Source: Acanthosepion esculentum
Lineage: Eukaryota > Mollusca > Cephalopoda > Sepiida > Sepiidae
NCBI GenBank assembly: GCA_964036315.1
Contig: OZ038478.1
Span: 144,334,557 to 144,398,556 of the forward strand
Length of the DNA stretch: 64,000 nt
Direction of reading: 5' to 3'
Below are positions 10,251 through 19,929 of this stretch, piece by piece. How positions within the stretch are numbered: position 1 is the stretch's first letter; each line of letters opens with the position of its first letter. A program made the translations under genes and the position numbers. A model generated the notes under the pieces. The model was not told the origin of the DNA. It saw only the letters and a program-made list of their open reading frames with translations, and did no database searches.

Positions 10251-11450
10251 CTACATTCCTTTAATGAACGCTTGATAATAGTTTGCGAGCCCCAGAAAAC
10301 TCTGTAGTGTCGCCACGTTAGTGGGCGTCGGCATGTCTCTAATCGCAATGGACCTTTCCGGATCTGGAAATCTGCCATTTTTGTTGATTATGTGACCTAA
10401 ATACTTAATTTCCTCCAAACCAAATTCGCACTTTGATTCTTTGACTTTAAATCCAAAATCCTGAATCTTTTTAAATACTTGATTGAGGTGCTCTCGATGT
10501 TCGTAGACGTTTGCACTCCTTACTATGAGGTCATCTAAGTAGGCACACGCAAAGTCTAAATCATTCAGCATGACGTCCATGGCTTGTTGAAAAATGGCTG
10601 GTGCCACTTTAATACCAAAAGGAAGCTTGTTGTACTTGAATAAACCTCTATGCGTGTTTATCCCTAGTAACTTCGAACATTTCTCTTCGACGGGAATTTG
10701 GAGATAGGCATCTGTTAAGTCGATTTTTAAAAATATCACTCCGCCATTTAGCTTGTTAAAAATCTCCTCCGGACTCGGTAACGGGTAATGGTAGTCCTTA
10801 ATTACCGAGTTCAACCCTGTCGAAAAATCAACGCAAACTCTGATTTGGTTTGATTTCTTTTTTATGCACACAATCGGCGCAGCCCATGAATTAGATTCTA
10901 CTTTTGAAATAATTCCCATTTTTTCCAACCTATCAAGTTCTTCGTTAACTTTCTCTACACTTGCGAAAGGCACGTTACGTTTCTTTTTAAAAATAGGCAT
11001 AGTATTTTCCTTTAATTCAAATTTAGCTTCAAACTTGTTACATCTTCCAAGACCAGGTGTGAAGATTTCCGGAAACTTTTTCTTTAATTCATCTTTAATG
11101 TCCTGTCTTGTTTGCGTATTACTTTCTACTTTTCTACAGAATGAGTTTAACGGTTTATCCCACAATTCGAATGTTTCAATAAAATCTGTGCCCAACAAGT
11201 TTTCTCCATTTTTCAGAATGAAAAGTTTTATTTTTTTAAAGATCCCGTTCAATTTCATGGGACGTACAACCTCGCCTTCGAAGTTAATTTCCTTTCCAGT
11301 TACCGTTCGAGCGAGTTTCGTTGACTTCATTATTGTAGGTCTTTTTAAAATTTTCCATGTTTTATCGTTCATTATTGTTAAATCTGACCCTGAATCGAGT
11401 TGAAATTTGATATTCTTTTTGAATATTTCAGTCGTCACATATTTCCTCAA
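10251..11450 (-). pseudogene. gypsy protease and reverse transcriptase
   Basis: The aspartic protease active site appears as LDSGSDLTIM (residues 18-27), followed by a GENLLGTDF flap-like stretch. The reverse transcriptase has KIDLTDAY (242-249), LPFGIKVAPAIFQQ (276-289) and the catalytic YLDD box (304-307), then FLGLANYYQAFI. The frame is terminated by TAG at 10,251-10,253 just after the RT, in phase with the RNase H segment below. Upstream the frame stays open to the TAG at 11,772 and includes the Gag zinc knuckles, so gag and pol were one frame here. The first codon at 11,450 is TTG and is not a real start. Confidence 0.94.
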
Positions 11451-11459
11451 ATCTCTATC

Positions 11460-11771
11460 TGATTTGATATTCGAATTTGTTTGTCTAATTCGGCTATTGA
11501 TTTTTTTCGTTTTACAACACGATCCTTTGTGACCATTCTTTTGGCACCCGAAACATTTCTTATTTCTATATGGGCAATTTACCTCCCAGTGTCTTTCGTT
11601 ACAACGTTTGCAATTATATGGTGGGACCTTTTTTCCATCCTCGTTCTTTTTATTTTCTTGTCTATTATTAAAATACGCCGAATGTTTTCTCCAATTTTTC
11701 TCTGATGGGTAATTTGACTGTTTTTTTATTTTTTTAATATAAGCAATGCCAGCTTCTTCGATTTTTTGCGA
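11460..11771 (-). pseudogene. gypsy Gag zinc-knuckle segment
   Basis: In the same frame as protease-RT, between the TAG at 11,772-11,774 and the protease. Minus-strand translation shows two knuckles: CKRCNERHWEVNC (CX2CX3HX4C) and CFGCQKNGHKGSCC (CX2CX4HX4C), about 11,515-11,620. Such motifs bind the element RNA during particle assembly. The preceding stretch is rich in Lys and Asn. It lacks a start codon because it is the C-terminal part of Gag, cut off by the stop. Confidence 0.88.
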
Positions 11772-12278
11772 CTATTTCTTTAAACTTACGACCCGTTGAC
11801 ACTCCTCTGCTAACTTTTGCAGGGTAAGGTTTTGTTCAGATTCGAGTTTAGACAAAACTCTACGTCTTATTTCGGCACTCTTAGTGGATACCAGTCCTTG
11901 AGCAAAAATTAAACACTTGAATTCTTCAACCGTAATCTCCGCCAATCTGAAATTGTCACAATGTCTATTCACTATAGATGCATATGTTAAGTAATCCTGA
12001 TCGTCGGGTTTAGAGACATTCATGCATAACCATCGCTTATGCCAAAGCGACATATTTGCTCCAAACAGCTCTTTTAGCAATTTCACTGTTTCCGAGAATT
12101 CCAATTCAGTTGTTTTTCTCGGTAGAATAAAATCTACAAATTTGCTATGTTCTGCTGTACCTAGCTTCCTTAGTAATAGACTGACTTTTCTTGAATTCGA
12201 CCAGTTTTCACAGTCTGTGTAGAAAATATCTTCATATCGTTTAAAGTACGCTTCAAACGTTTTTTCTTCGTCTGGCAC
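11772..12278 (-). pseudogene. gypsy Gag capsid-like segment
   Basis: 168 codons resembling the capsid part of invertebrate Ty3/gypsy Gag: PDEEKTFEAYFKRYEDIF, then SKFVDFILPRKTTELEF, LKELFGANMSLWHKRW, and a CLIFAQGL segment before SKLESEQNLTLQKLAEEC. It would form the particle core. It ends in TAG (11,772-11,774), and the reading frame continues without further stops into zinc knuckles and protease. Upstream the same frame is open to the A-run near 12,355, where it is out of phase with the Gag N-terminus. Confidence 0.87.
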
Positions 12279-12336
12279 ATAGTTGAAAGTTTCCAGCGAA
12301 TTAAATATGGTGTTATTAGAATATGAAGAATTTCCC

Positions 12337-12615
12337 TCATTTGCCTGATAGTTTTTTTAATTTCTCCAGTGTTAACTTTTGAATTTCTAAAAGTCTTTCA
12401 TCTTGCTTTTCTTGATATTTTTGCAGCGCTATCTGTTGTTCTTGCTGTCTTTCATCTTGCTTATCTTGATATTTTTGCTGTGCTATCTGTTGTTCCCTTA
12501 TTAATAAGGCAAACTGTTCATGCTGACGTTGTTGACTCATCTGCTGGGATTTGAATAATTCAGATATGACTTTGGATAATTCATCCATCTTTAGCTGATA
12601 GTGTTCATGCAACAA
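12337..12615 (-). pseudogene. gypsy Gag N-terminus, Gln-rich coiled coil
   Basis: 92 codons from an ATG at 12,615, the first Met after the leader, so this is the likely Gag start. After a helical start (HYQLKMDELSKVISELF) it carries two imperfect tandem copies of an approximately 20-residue Gln/Lys/Glu block containing QQIAxQKYQxKQDER, which should form a coiled coil. The frame stops at 12,337 just after a run of seven A's. The next Gag frame is offset by one base, so a single-base slip in that run is the simplest explanation. Confidence 0.8.
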
Positions 12616-13275
12616 AGAATATACTTTTAATTTGTGTATCCACGGATATCATATAAGCTGACAAAAAAAATCGAAACAACGTACGACTTTTAAATTTTAT
12701 GTCTTGCTTTTACATTCCCGCCCGTGATAATCAACATTGGTGTTTTTTTTTTGTTTTTTTTTTGTTTTTTTTTTTGTTTTTTTTTGTGAACAGAGACCGT
12801 CGGACTTTTTTTTTCGTTTTCGACTTCTGTTCGCGTATTTTAATGACAACTTCTGATTTTATTATCAGAGATAATTTGTCACTATATTGTTGAACAAACA
12901 AAAAAAATAATTTTTTAAAGTTCGTTACCTTTCAAAAGTCGACACGGTGTATTTGTGCTCCTATTACATCCATGCATGTTTTTGTAGTCGGCCAGTTTTT
13001 TTTCTTTTAAACAGGTGCCTCGTTGTAGATAATTTTTTCAATTTAAAATTACCGTTATTTGTTTACGACACCTTTCAAATTTTTCTGAGTGAACGTTCCT
13101 TTATGCTTAGTTGTCCTTTAACGAGTTCTACATATCCAGAAGTTCAGAATCCTTCGTCGTTACGTTAACGTTGGACTTTGAATTAATAATTTTTTTTCAG
13201 CCTGGGTTCTTCAATGACTTATCCCAATTGTTGAAAACTCTCAATTATTAATTCTTTTTTTTTCCGTACGGTTCG
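12616..13275 (-). other. gypsy untranslated leader with A-rich tract
   Basis: About 660 bp between the PBS and the Gag start. It includes an interrupted poly-T on the plus strand (12,739-12,788), which is A-rich in the element RNA. No long ORF on the element's sense strand. Confidence 0.75.
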
Positions 13276-13292
13276 TTCTACTTCGTCGCCAT
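13276..13292 (-). promoter_or_regulatory. tRNA primer binding site
   Basis: Directly after the 5' LTR on the minus strand, an A is followed by TGGCGACGAAGTAGAAC. It starts with the TGG complementary to a tRNA CCA end. The first nine bases match the complement of the 3' end of metazoan tRNA-Ser(GCT) as I know it; the later bases match less well. Confidence 0.75.
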
Positions 13293-13561
13293 TGTTGAAA
13301 CTTGACTAATGCATGGAATAATAATGCAAACACAAAATGTAGTTAGAATAAAATGTATTGAAACAAGAAAGTGTACACAATATTTACATATAGTCTTTTG
13401 TATATTTCTGGGAAGACAGTTCCTGGAGAATGTGTTGACTAAGTCGCAGTCGGGCAGAGTCTCTAGTTGGATCTCTTGATTTGCCTCCCTGTCTTCCGGT
13501 ACCAACCATATTTATATCGTCGGTACTCCGCTATGCAAATTAGGTGGATCCTACCACAACA
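13293..13561 (-). repeat. gypsy 5' LTR
   Basis: 269 bp, followed on the plus strand by the GTAAT target duplication. Differs from the 3' LTR at 5 positions. Minus-strand TATAAATA lies at 13,509-13,516 and ATTTGCAT at 13,533-13,540, about 17 bp upstream of the TATA box. Confidence 0.97.
13509..13516 (-). promoter_or_regulatory. Putative TATA box of the gypsy 5' LTR
   Basis: TATAAATA on the element strand inside the transcribing LTR, conserved in the other LTR. The octamer ATTTGCAT just upstream is also conserved. Promoter function is inferred from position. Confidence 0.55.
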
Positions 13562-13659
13562 GTAATATATCTGTGTTATTCCATACCTGTGTTCGAGTTA
13601 TTCTTCATTGGTTCTACCTTGGACCATCACCGTGGTACAAGGAAACTGGACCATAACAC

Positions 13660-14775
13660 TCTCTCAATAGATTATATGTTTTTATATGGATGTCAAATTC
13701 ATCTGAAACGTACGGAAGTAAGATTAATTTTATTTGGCCTTACTGGAATAGATAAATAGAAATAAACTGCCCAAGAATCTGCTCGCATTCTTAATTCAAT
13801 GAAAGTCTGCCAGTATCTAATATTAATTTTCTGGTAAAAAGAATTATTTAAACTCCTTTAATACATCATATATTTTAATCTATAATTGCTTTTACCCGAA
13901 ACTCTATATGATAGTGAAGTATAGGTCTAGATTGTGAACAAAATACGCAACCTCATCCCGAACATAGGCCGCAATACTACCTCACACTCAGCACTGTCGC
14001 ATCCTCCCGTCGCAGAGAGTATGGCGTCTTGGACCAACCTTCTAAATAAAATCAAGTTTTTTATTATTCAACGACTCATTTGAAACTCATTTCCTATTGC
14101 TTTGTTGCAAGATGAAGTGGATAGTTGGGGATTAAGATAACAACATCAAAATAAGCTATTATCGAGATCGTCGGGAGCCTGAAATTACGCAGAATTTCGA
14201 TTTAAAGATAAATAAAACTAATATTTGGTTGCGACATCTATAAAACGTTATTGCTGTGTTCCATTTAATGTTTTTCTCCTTCAGTGACTCACCGTAAGGA
14301 GACGTCATTCAGCTGGAAGATAGTTGGCTTTCATTCCCAGCATAAGTGGTGAACCTGAGATTAAAATCTGAATATTTAAATGGATATGGCTGATTAAAAT
14401 TCTTTCAGCCTGCATTAAAATATATGTCATAGTTAAAAGGTATGTAACAGAGATGTAGTATTTTACACAAGCATTCGTTTCAATTCTAGTTCGAATTATA
14501 TTACCTATTATACATAAATGATACCTATATTATTCTTTATTTAAAGCTGTTCGGTTAGTGAGTCACTTCTTTGTAAAGAGTTTTTCCCTAAATTTCATTT
14601 ATAACCTAAATTATAATTATCAATAGAATATCTATGGTGAGTAAACTTTTTTTACTAGGTGCTCGAGAAGGGGTCTTAATATTAGTAAGATTAAAAATTA
14701 GTTTGACCCCCAAAACAATAGGCGAAAAAAACTTTAAGTAAAAAATATCAGATGAGTCACTTTTAGCGAACAGCA
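13660..14775. other. AT-rich spacer
   Basis: No gene recognised between the solo LTR end and the microsatellite at 14,778. A 13,960-14,040 stretch (CCTCACACTCAGCACTGTCG) is less AT-rich but has no identifiable feature. Confidence 0.6.
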
Positions 14776-14777
<2 letters not shown>

Positions 14778-14855
<78 letters not shown>

Positions 14856-14866
14856 GTGTGTCTGTG
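14778..14866. repeat. (TA)n(TG)n compound microsatellite
   Basis: TA run to about 14,813, then TG/CTG to about 14,866. Confidence 0.96.
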
Positions 14867-14989
14867 TGATCCCATTCCATTACAATGCCAAAAAAACGTG
14901 TCTGTTAGATTTTATTATGGACCACATCCAACAACCTGCTAATAAAGCCCTCACTCTACCTGGCAAAGGGTGCGGGGAGAAGAGATGAA

Positions 14990-16765
14990 TTCCTATCTTA
15001 ACAGACTGGGCAGAGAGGAACACGGCCGAGGCTCCGCCGAAGGGCAGAGCCTCGTTCGGGGAGGTTGACCAACCGGATCCCGTTTATACAGGTTCTACGG
15101 ACAATTTTTTCCCTAGCCTACGTGCCCTGAAAGCCCATATTAAACTGGCCTTGTGTCGCATTTGACATACGTGGGCATGTTAATTAACATCGTCAGTCAG
15201 TCAGTCCTTTGGACGACTCGGCTAGACGGTCGAACTCTCTGCCTCTGAGGCAGAGGGGAACTCTCTGCCTCTGGACAGAGAGGAACCCGGACGAGGTTCC
15301 GCCGAAGGGCAGAGCCTCGTTCGGGGAGGTTGACCAACCCGATCTTGTTTATACGGGTTCTACGGGCATTTTTTGGCCGAGCCTACGGGCTCGGAAAGCC
15401 CACATTAAACCGGCCTAGTGTCACAACTGACACAAGTTGGCGTGTTAATGAAAATCCTCAGTCAGTCAGTCCTTTTGGACGAGTCGGCTAGACGGTCGAA
15501 CTCTCTGCCTCTGGGGCAGAGAGGAAGTCGCTGCCTCTGGACAGGGAGGAACGCGGACGAGGCTCCGTCGGAGGGTAGAGCCTCGTTCGGGGAGGTTGAC
15601 CAACCCGATCCCGTTTATACGGGTTCTACGGGCAATTTTTGCCCGAGGCTACGGGCTCGTAAAGCACACATTAAACTGGCCTTGTGCCGCATTTGACACA
15701 CGTGGGCGTGTTAATGAACATCGTTAATCAGTCAGTCATTTTGGACGACTCGGCTAGACGGTCGAACTCTCTGCTTCTGAGGCAGAGGGGAACTATCTGC
15801 CTATGGGCAGTGAGGAACCGGACGAGGTTCCCCCGAAGGGCAGAGCCTCGTTCGGGGAGGTTGACCAACCCGATCTGGTTTATACGGGTTCTACGGGCAT
15901 TTTTTGGCCGAGCCTACGGGCTCGGAAAGCCCACATTAAACCGGCCGTGTGCCACATTTGACACACTTGGGCGTGTTAATGAACATCGTCAGTCAGTCAT
16001 TCGTTTTGAATGACTCTGGTAGACGGACGAACTTTCTCCCCCTGTGAGGCAGTCGGGAACTCGCTGCATCTGGACTTGGAGGAACCTGGACGAGTCTCCG
16101 TTGGAGGGTAGAGCCTCGTTCGTTGAGGTTGCCCAATTCGATCCCGTTTATACGGGTTCTACGGGCAATTTTTGCCCGAGGCCACGGACTCGTAAAGCCC
16201 ACATTAAACTGACCTTGTGCCGCATTTGACACACGTGGGCGTGTTAATGAATATCGTCAGTCAGTCAGTCCTTTTGGACCACTCGGCTAGACGGTCGAAC
16301 ACTTTGCCGCTGGGCAGAGAGGAACTCGGACTAGGCTCCGCCGATGGGCAGATCCTCGTTCGGGGAGGTTGACCAACCCGCTCCCGTTTATATGGGTTCT
16401 ACGGGCATTTTTGGGCCGAGCCCACGGGCTCGGTCAGCCCACATTAAACCGGCTTTGTGCCACATTCGACACACGTGGGCTTGTTGTTGAACATCGTCAG
16501 TCAGTGAGTCCTTTTTGGACGACTCGGCTGGACGATCGAACTCTCTGCCTCTGGGCAGAGAGGAACTCGGACGAGGTTCCCCCGAAGGGCAGAGCCTCGT
16601 TCGGAGAAGTTGACCAACCCGATCCCTTTTATACGGGTTCTACGGGCATTTTTGGCCGAGCCTACGGGCTCGATGAGCCCACATTAAACCGGCCGTGTGC
16701 CACATTCGACACACGTGGGCGTGTTAATGAACATCGTCAGTCAGTCAGTGAGTCAGAGGCAGAGA
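14990..16765. repeat. Tandem array of hairpin-rich modules, about 265 bp each
   Basis: Unit starts (GGACGACTCGGCTAGACGG or variants) fall near 15,212, 15,477, 15,743, 16,008, 16,276 and 16,517, with a partial unit before the first. Periods are about 265, 266, 265, 268 and 241 bp. Each unit holds consecutive small inverted repeats: CTCTGCC..GGCAGAG, ACGAGGCTC..GAGCCTCGT, GGTTGACCAACC, CCCGTTTATACGGG, CGGGCAATTTTTGCCCG and CGAGCCTACGGGCTCG. The period is not a multiple of three and the ORFs stop at different points in each unit, so it is not a protein repeat. Confidence 0.93.
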
Positions 16766-16970
16766 CATAGTCAGTCAGAGACAGAGTCGCCTCAGACGAT
16801 TACTGTCAGACATTGGAATAGTGATACTTCGTGACAACATAGTTCTCTCTAACCTAACCTGATTGTTATTACTAAAACTTCTACACTTTTGTACATATAT
16901 TCTATTTGTAATATATATCTGTTATTCCATACCTGTGTTCGAGTTATTCTTCATTGATTCTACCTCAGAC

Positions 16971-17084
16971 CATCACCGTGGTACAAGGACCTGGACCATC
17001 ACCGTGATACAAGGAAACTGGACCATCACCATGGTACAAAGAACCTGGACTATCACCATGGTACAAGGAACTTGGACCATAACA
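16971..17084. repeat. 27-bp minisatellite at the LTR end
   Basis: About four to five imperfect copies of CTGGACCATCACCGTGGTAC plus AAGGAAC. Copy 1 of the LTR has only about one and a half units here, so the array expanded in this copy. Confidence 0.88.
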
Positions 17085-17129
17085 GGTTCATATGCCGTAG
17101 AACGTGAATCAATGAATCAAAATTAATAA

Positions 17130-19290
17130 CGTTGTTACGATAAAACTAAAGTGGATTTTATTATTCAACAGAATGCCACATTGCATTAATCATACTTAGT
17201 TCTATTTAAGTTTTAAATGCATTGCTGCAAGCCTTACTTTGTGGGGTCACTTAAATTAAAGCAGTAGTAATTACCCAGGTGTTCACGGACATATAACAAA
17301 ACAGTACATTTGTTTCATACAATTTATTTATTTCTTATGTCTATTGGTGTGGTTATTTTTTTTTTGTAGATTTTTCATGGTACATGAAATGAGAGGAAGG
17401 AAGTATTTCGTATTGTTAGACGCCATTTTACAGAGAGAAGTTGGACACATATTGACTGCCCGAGAGTTCGTGGCGAAGAGATTGAATTTAACATCATTTA
17501 GCGGGATATCCTTATTTCCGGCATGAAAAATCTTTATTGTATGCTGAGAGTATTATTATTATTATTATTTTACTTTTTATTAATTTATTTTATGCAATTT
17601 TTATTTTTATTTTATTGTATTTATAATTTTTATTATTAATTTAATTTTATATTTTATTTTTATTTATTTAAAATAATAATGTCCCTACAAGAACCTACGT
17701 ATGCAGTAATTGTTATTAGGATATTAATAAACTGTACTACTACAAATAAATCTTGTGGAACTAAACATTAACGATAAACATGCATGTCTTTCATCGCAGT
17801 TCCAGGTGAATTTCCTGCTTCTATTCCTTTGAAACCAATCCCAAATCCATTTAACATTTTATTTTCGTTTAATTTAAGCAGAAAAACTTCTAACGATGTT
17901 GTTTTCTTGTAAATCGTATTTAAACAATAACAATCTGTTTCTGCATTGACGAATATTGCAATTTATTCGAGTGAAGTTTTTGATTCATTTTCCACGATTA
18001 ATAGTTGATTGAAGCTTCAGACCGATAACTCCTTTCTTTTCTTTCCCAAATGTCACCACTTTGAAATGAATGAAAAAGGTATTTGTTGTGGTTTTTCTTT
18101 TTTTTCACTAAAGTCATTATTAAATTTACATTTCCTCATGGATTCATTTACATGAAACGCTTTCTGGAGTTATACGAGTATTTTTTCAAAAGAATTGTCG
18201 ATAAATCTTAAACCGTTGATAAATGAGATAGAATTATTATATAAAGAGTAACCGTAAAAATTTATGGGATTTCTTATTTTAATTTTCTGCTTAATTATAA
18301 GTCTCAAGTTAGTTATTGAATAAGTTCCTTGCGAGTTCCACGACTATAAATCTTTCGCAGAAATTTCCAATTCCATCGTTAAATATTTCAGATTAACGTA
18401 GTTAACAAGTTATTGCAATGACAGTACGAATGCAGGTTATTTATAGAGAAAAAAATGGTAAAAATATCAGGATTTTCATTTCACTAAATAGCAAATGAAC
18501 GTTATCGTCTCCTCTCTATGTGCCCTTCCTTTCTTTCCTGATTATATTTAGACTACATTCTATTTCTCAATAAATAAGCCTTTTTATTTATCTCTTTTCT
18601 CTCTCGTTATTTTCGGTATAAATCTGAATGGTCAATTAATTATCTGAAGTAATGTATGTGTGTCATGTATAAGCTAACGAATTAAATAACAGCGGAACAG
18701 CTCTGAATTATAATATGGATATTAACAATAATCAACATGTAAAACGCTGCTCATAAGTGAAAAAATATATTCACATTTTATAAACAAAATAAATTATGTA
18801 AAAATATAAAGTTTTAAACATATCAGCATTTGCAGGACGATCAGCTTAATACAGAAATTCTCAAAATGCTTCAAAATGCTACTTTTAAGCTAATAAAAAT
18901 TATTCATAATTTGTTACTCATAAGACCTTTCACACTACATTTGCAGAAGTGAAATATTAACATTTCTGTACATAAATGTCAAGTTATCCACCAGGCTAAC
19001 TAATTTGAAACGTATTTTATCGAAATAAATAGGAGTTTTAAATTAAACCTGTACTGTCGTAGTTATATCATCTCGTAATACTGCCATATCTTGTGATATT
19101 CCATCCTCGCATGTTGAAGAGCAAGGGCTTCATGTCGGTGCTTATTATCCTGTTGAATAGCACAGTGCCTTTTTGTGATCGGAAAAGCAGCAGAATGTTT
19201 TTTAACATTATCCTTGATACTGTTAAGAGGTCACTCTAAAAATAACAAAGGCCAGAGTCTGTTATAAAATAGCAAACAATAAAACGTAAA
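17130..19290. other. AT-rich spacer
   Basis: Long stretch without recognised genes. Low-complexity ATT/TTTA sequence at about 17,550-17,680. Short ORFs at 17,344-17,526 show no recognisable family. Confidence 0.6.
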
Positions 19291-19295
19291 ATTTT

Positions 19296-19923
19296 GTGGC
19301 CAGATGCGAATTTCATATAGAAGATATTATTCACCAGCTCTTTCCCAAGGGCGTAAGAACCATCATTTGTAAAAAGACAGAATATTCTCTCACCAGTCAA
19401 AATTACAGAGTGTCATATGATACTGCCAATATATTGATGTGCTTCAGCTCATGTAGCAATTATTCTAGTACGAGGCGTATATTAGAACGCTGCATTGAAC
19501 CCGATTCACGACCATTTCTCCAATTTCCGCTCTTAGTTGCTTATTTTGGTATCTATTAATCCGATCATGTCTGGCAAAAAAATACTTAACATGTGATGAT
19601 TAAAACCCTTTCAATTGCTCTCTCGGTTTTCATCTTCAAGAGGGAAGTCATTAAAATCACTCGCTATCATTACGCGTCTCCAAGATGTTAGAATGTAATT
19701 GAATGCAAATAAATTTTATATGCCTCCTATAGTAATTAGAATGTATTTTAATTCCCTGAAAGGCTCATTCTTTTCTAGAAAAAAAAATGCCACGCACAAT
19801 CTGCAGCCTGGAGTATCTTCAATCCAAGAAAAGACCTCGCACCCAAATGCGTTTTTGCCAATCCAGAAACTTCTCTCAGATTATTCTGAAAAACTGCGAA
19901 ACTCCATTAGTAGAATAAGCTAA
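19296..19923 (+). other. Two short unassigned ORFs
   Basis: Frames 19,296-19,559 (87 codons) and 19,699-19,923 (74 codons) are not low complexity but match nothing I recognise, are in different frames, and lack splice-site or neighbour support. Most likely chance ORFs or old transposon debris. Confidence 0.15.
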
Positions 19924-19929
19924 AAAATA

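Larger units (their letters stand above)
8042..13561 (-). mobile_element. Near-complete Ty3/gypsy LTR retrotransposon
   Basis: 5,520-bp element on the minus strand. The 269-bp LTRs (8042-8310 and 13,293-13,561) begin TGTTG and end CAACA in plus-strand reading. They differ at 5 of 269 positions by my count, so the insertion is fairly young. Both flanks carry GTAAT (8037-8041 and 13,562-13,566), the 5-bp target duplication. Internal order on the minus strand is PBS, leader, gag, protease, reverse transcriptase, RNase H, integrase, PPT, LTR, which is the Ty3/gypsy order. The coding region has two in-frame TAG stops and two frameshifts, so this copy cannot make its full polyprotein. It sits inside solo LTR copy 1. 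Confidence 0.97.
7645..13658. mobile_element. Solo LTR, TGTTATG family, copy 1, split by gypsy
   Basis: The left part (7645-8041) starts TGTTATGAGAAC and the right part (13562-13658) ends GGACCATAACA, giving 7-bp inverted termini. A complete gypsy element and its target duplication lie between them. Without the insert the LTR is about 490 bp. It holds one hairpin-rich module (about 7697-7880) between ATAAATACTGCGCC and GTCACAGAGTCGCG. Flanks ATCTC and CTCTC could be a 5-bp target duplication with one change. Copies 2 (to 17,084) and 3 (56,002-56,310, inverted) share both outer halves. No internal retrotransposon genes of this family were identified. Confidence 0.8.
14990..17084. mobile_element. 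Solo LTR, TGTTATG family, copy 2, with amplified module
   Basis: The right half (about 16,765-17,084) matches copy 1: ACGATTACTGTCAGACATTG, then GACAACATAGTTCTCTC, CTAACCTAACCTGATTG, TTATTCCATACCTGTG and the terminus GGACCATAACA. The left half is replaced by, or lost behind, an array of about seven hairpin modules. The expected TGTTATGAGAAC start was not found, so the left end (about 14,990) is only the start of the first partial module. A 27-bp minisatellite lies inside the right end. Confidence 0.75.

Noticed and set aside
10864..11403. 179-codon plus-strand ORF
   Set aside because: Antisense shadow of the gypsy protease-RT gene.
12350..12360. Programmed -1 frameshift at the A-run in gypsy gag
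   Set aside because: A AAA AAC is present, but the phase is wrong for slippage into the downstream frame. A one-base indel fits better.
15209..16770. ORFs across the hairpin modules (for example SARRSNSLPLRQRGTLCLW)
   Set aside because: Stops fall at different places in each unit and indels do not respect codons. The conserved signal is in the inverted repeats, not in a protein.
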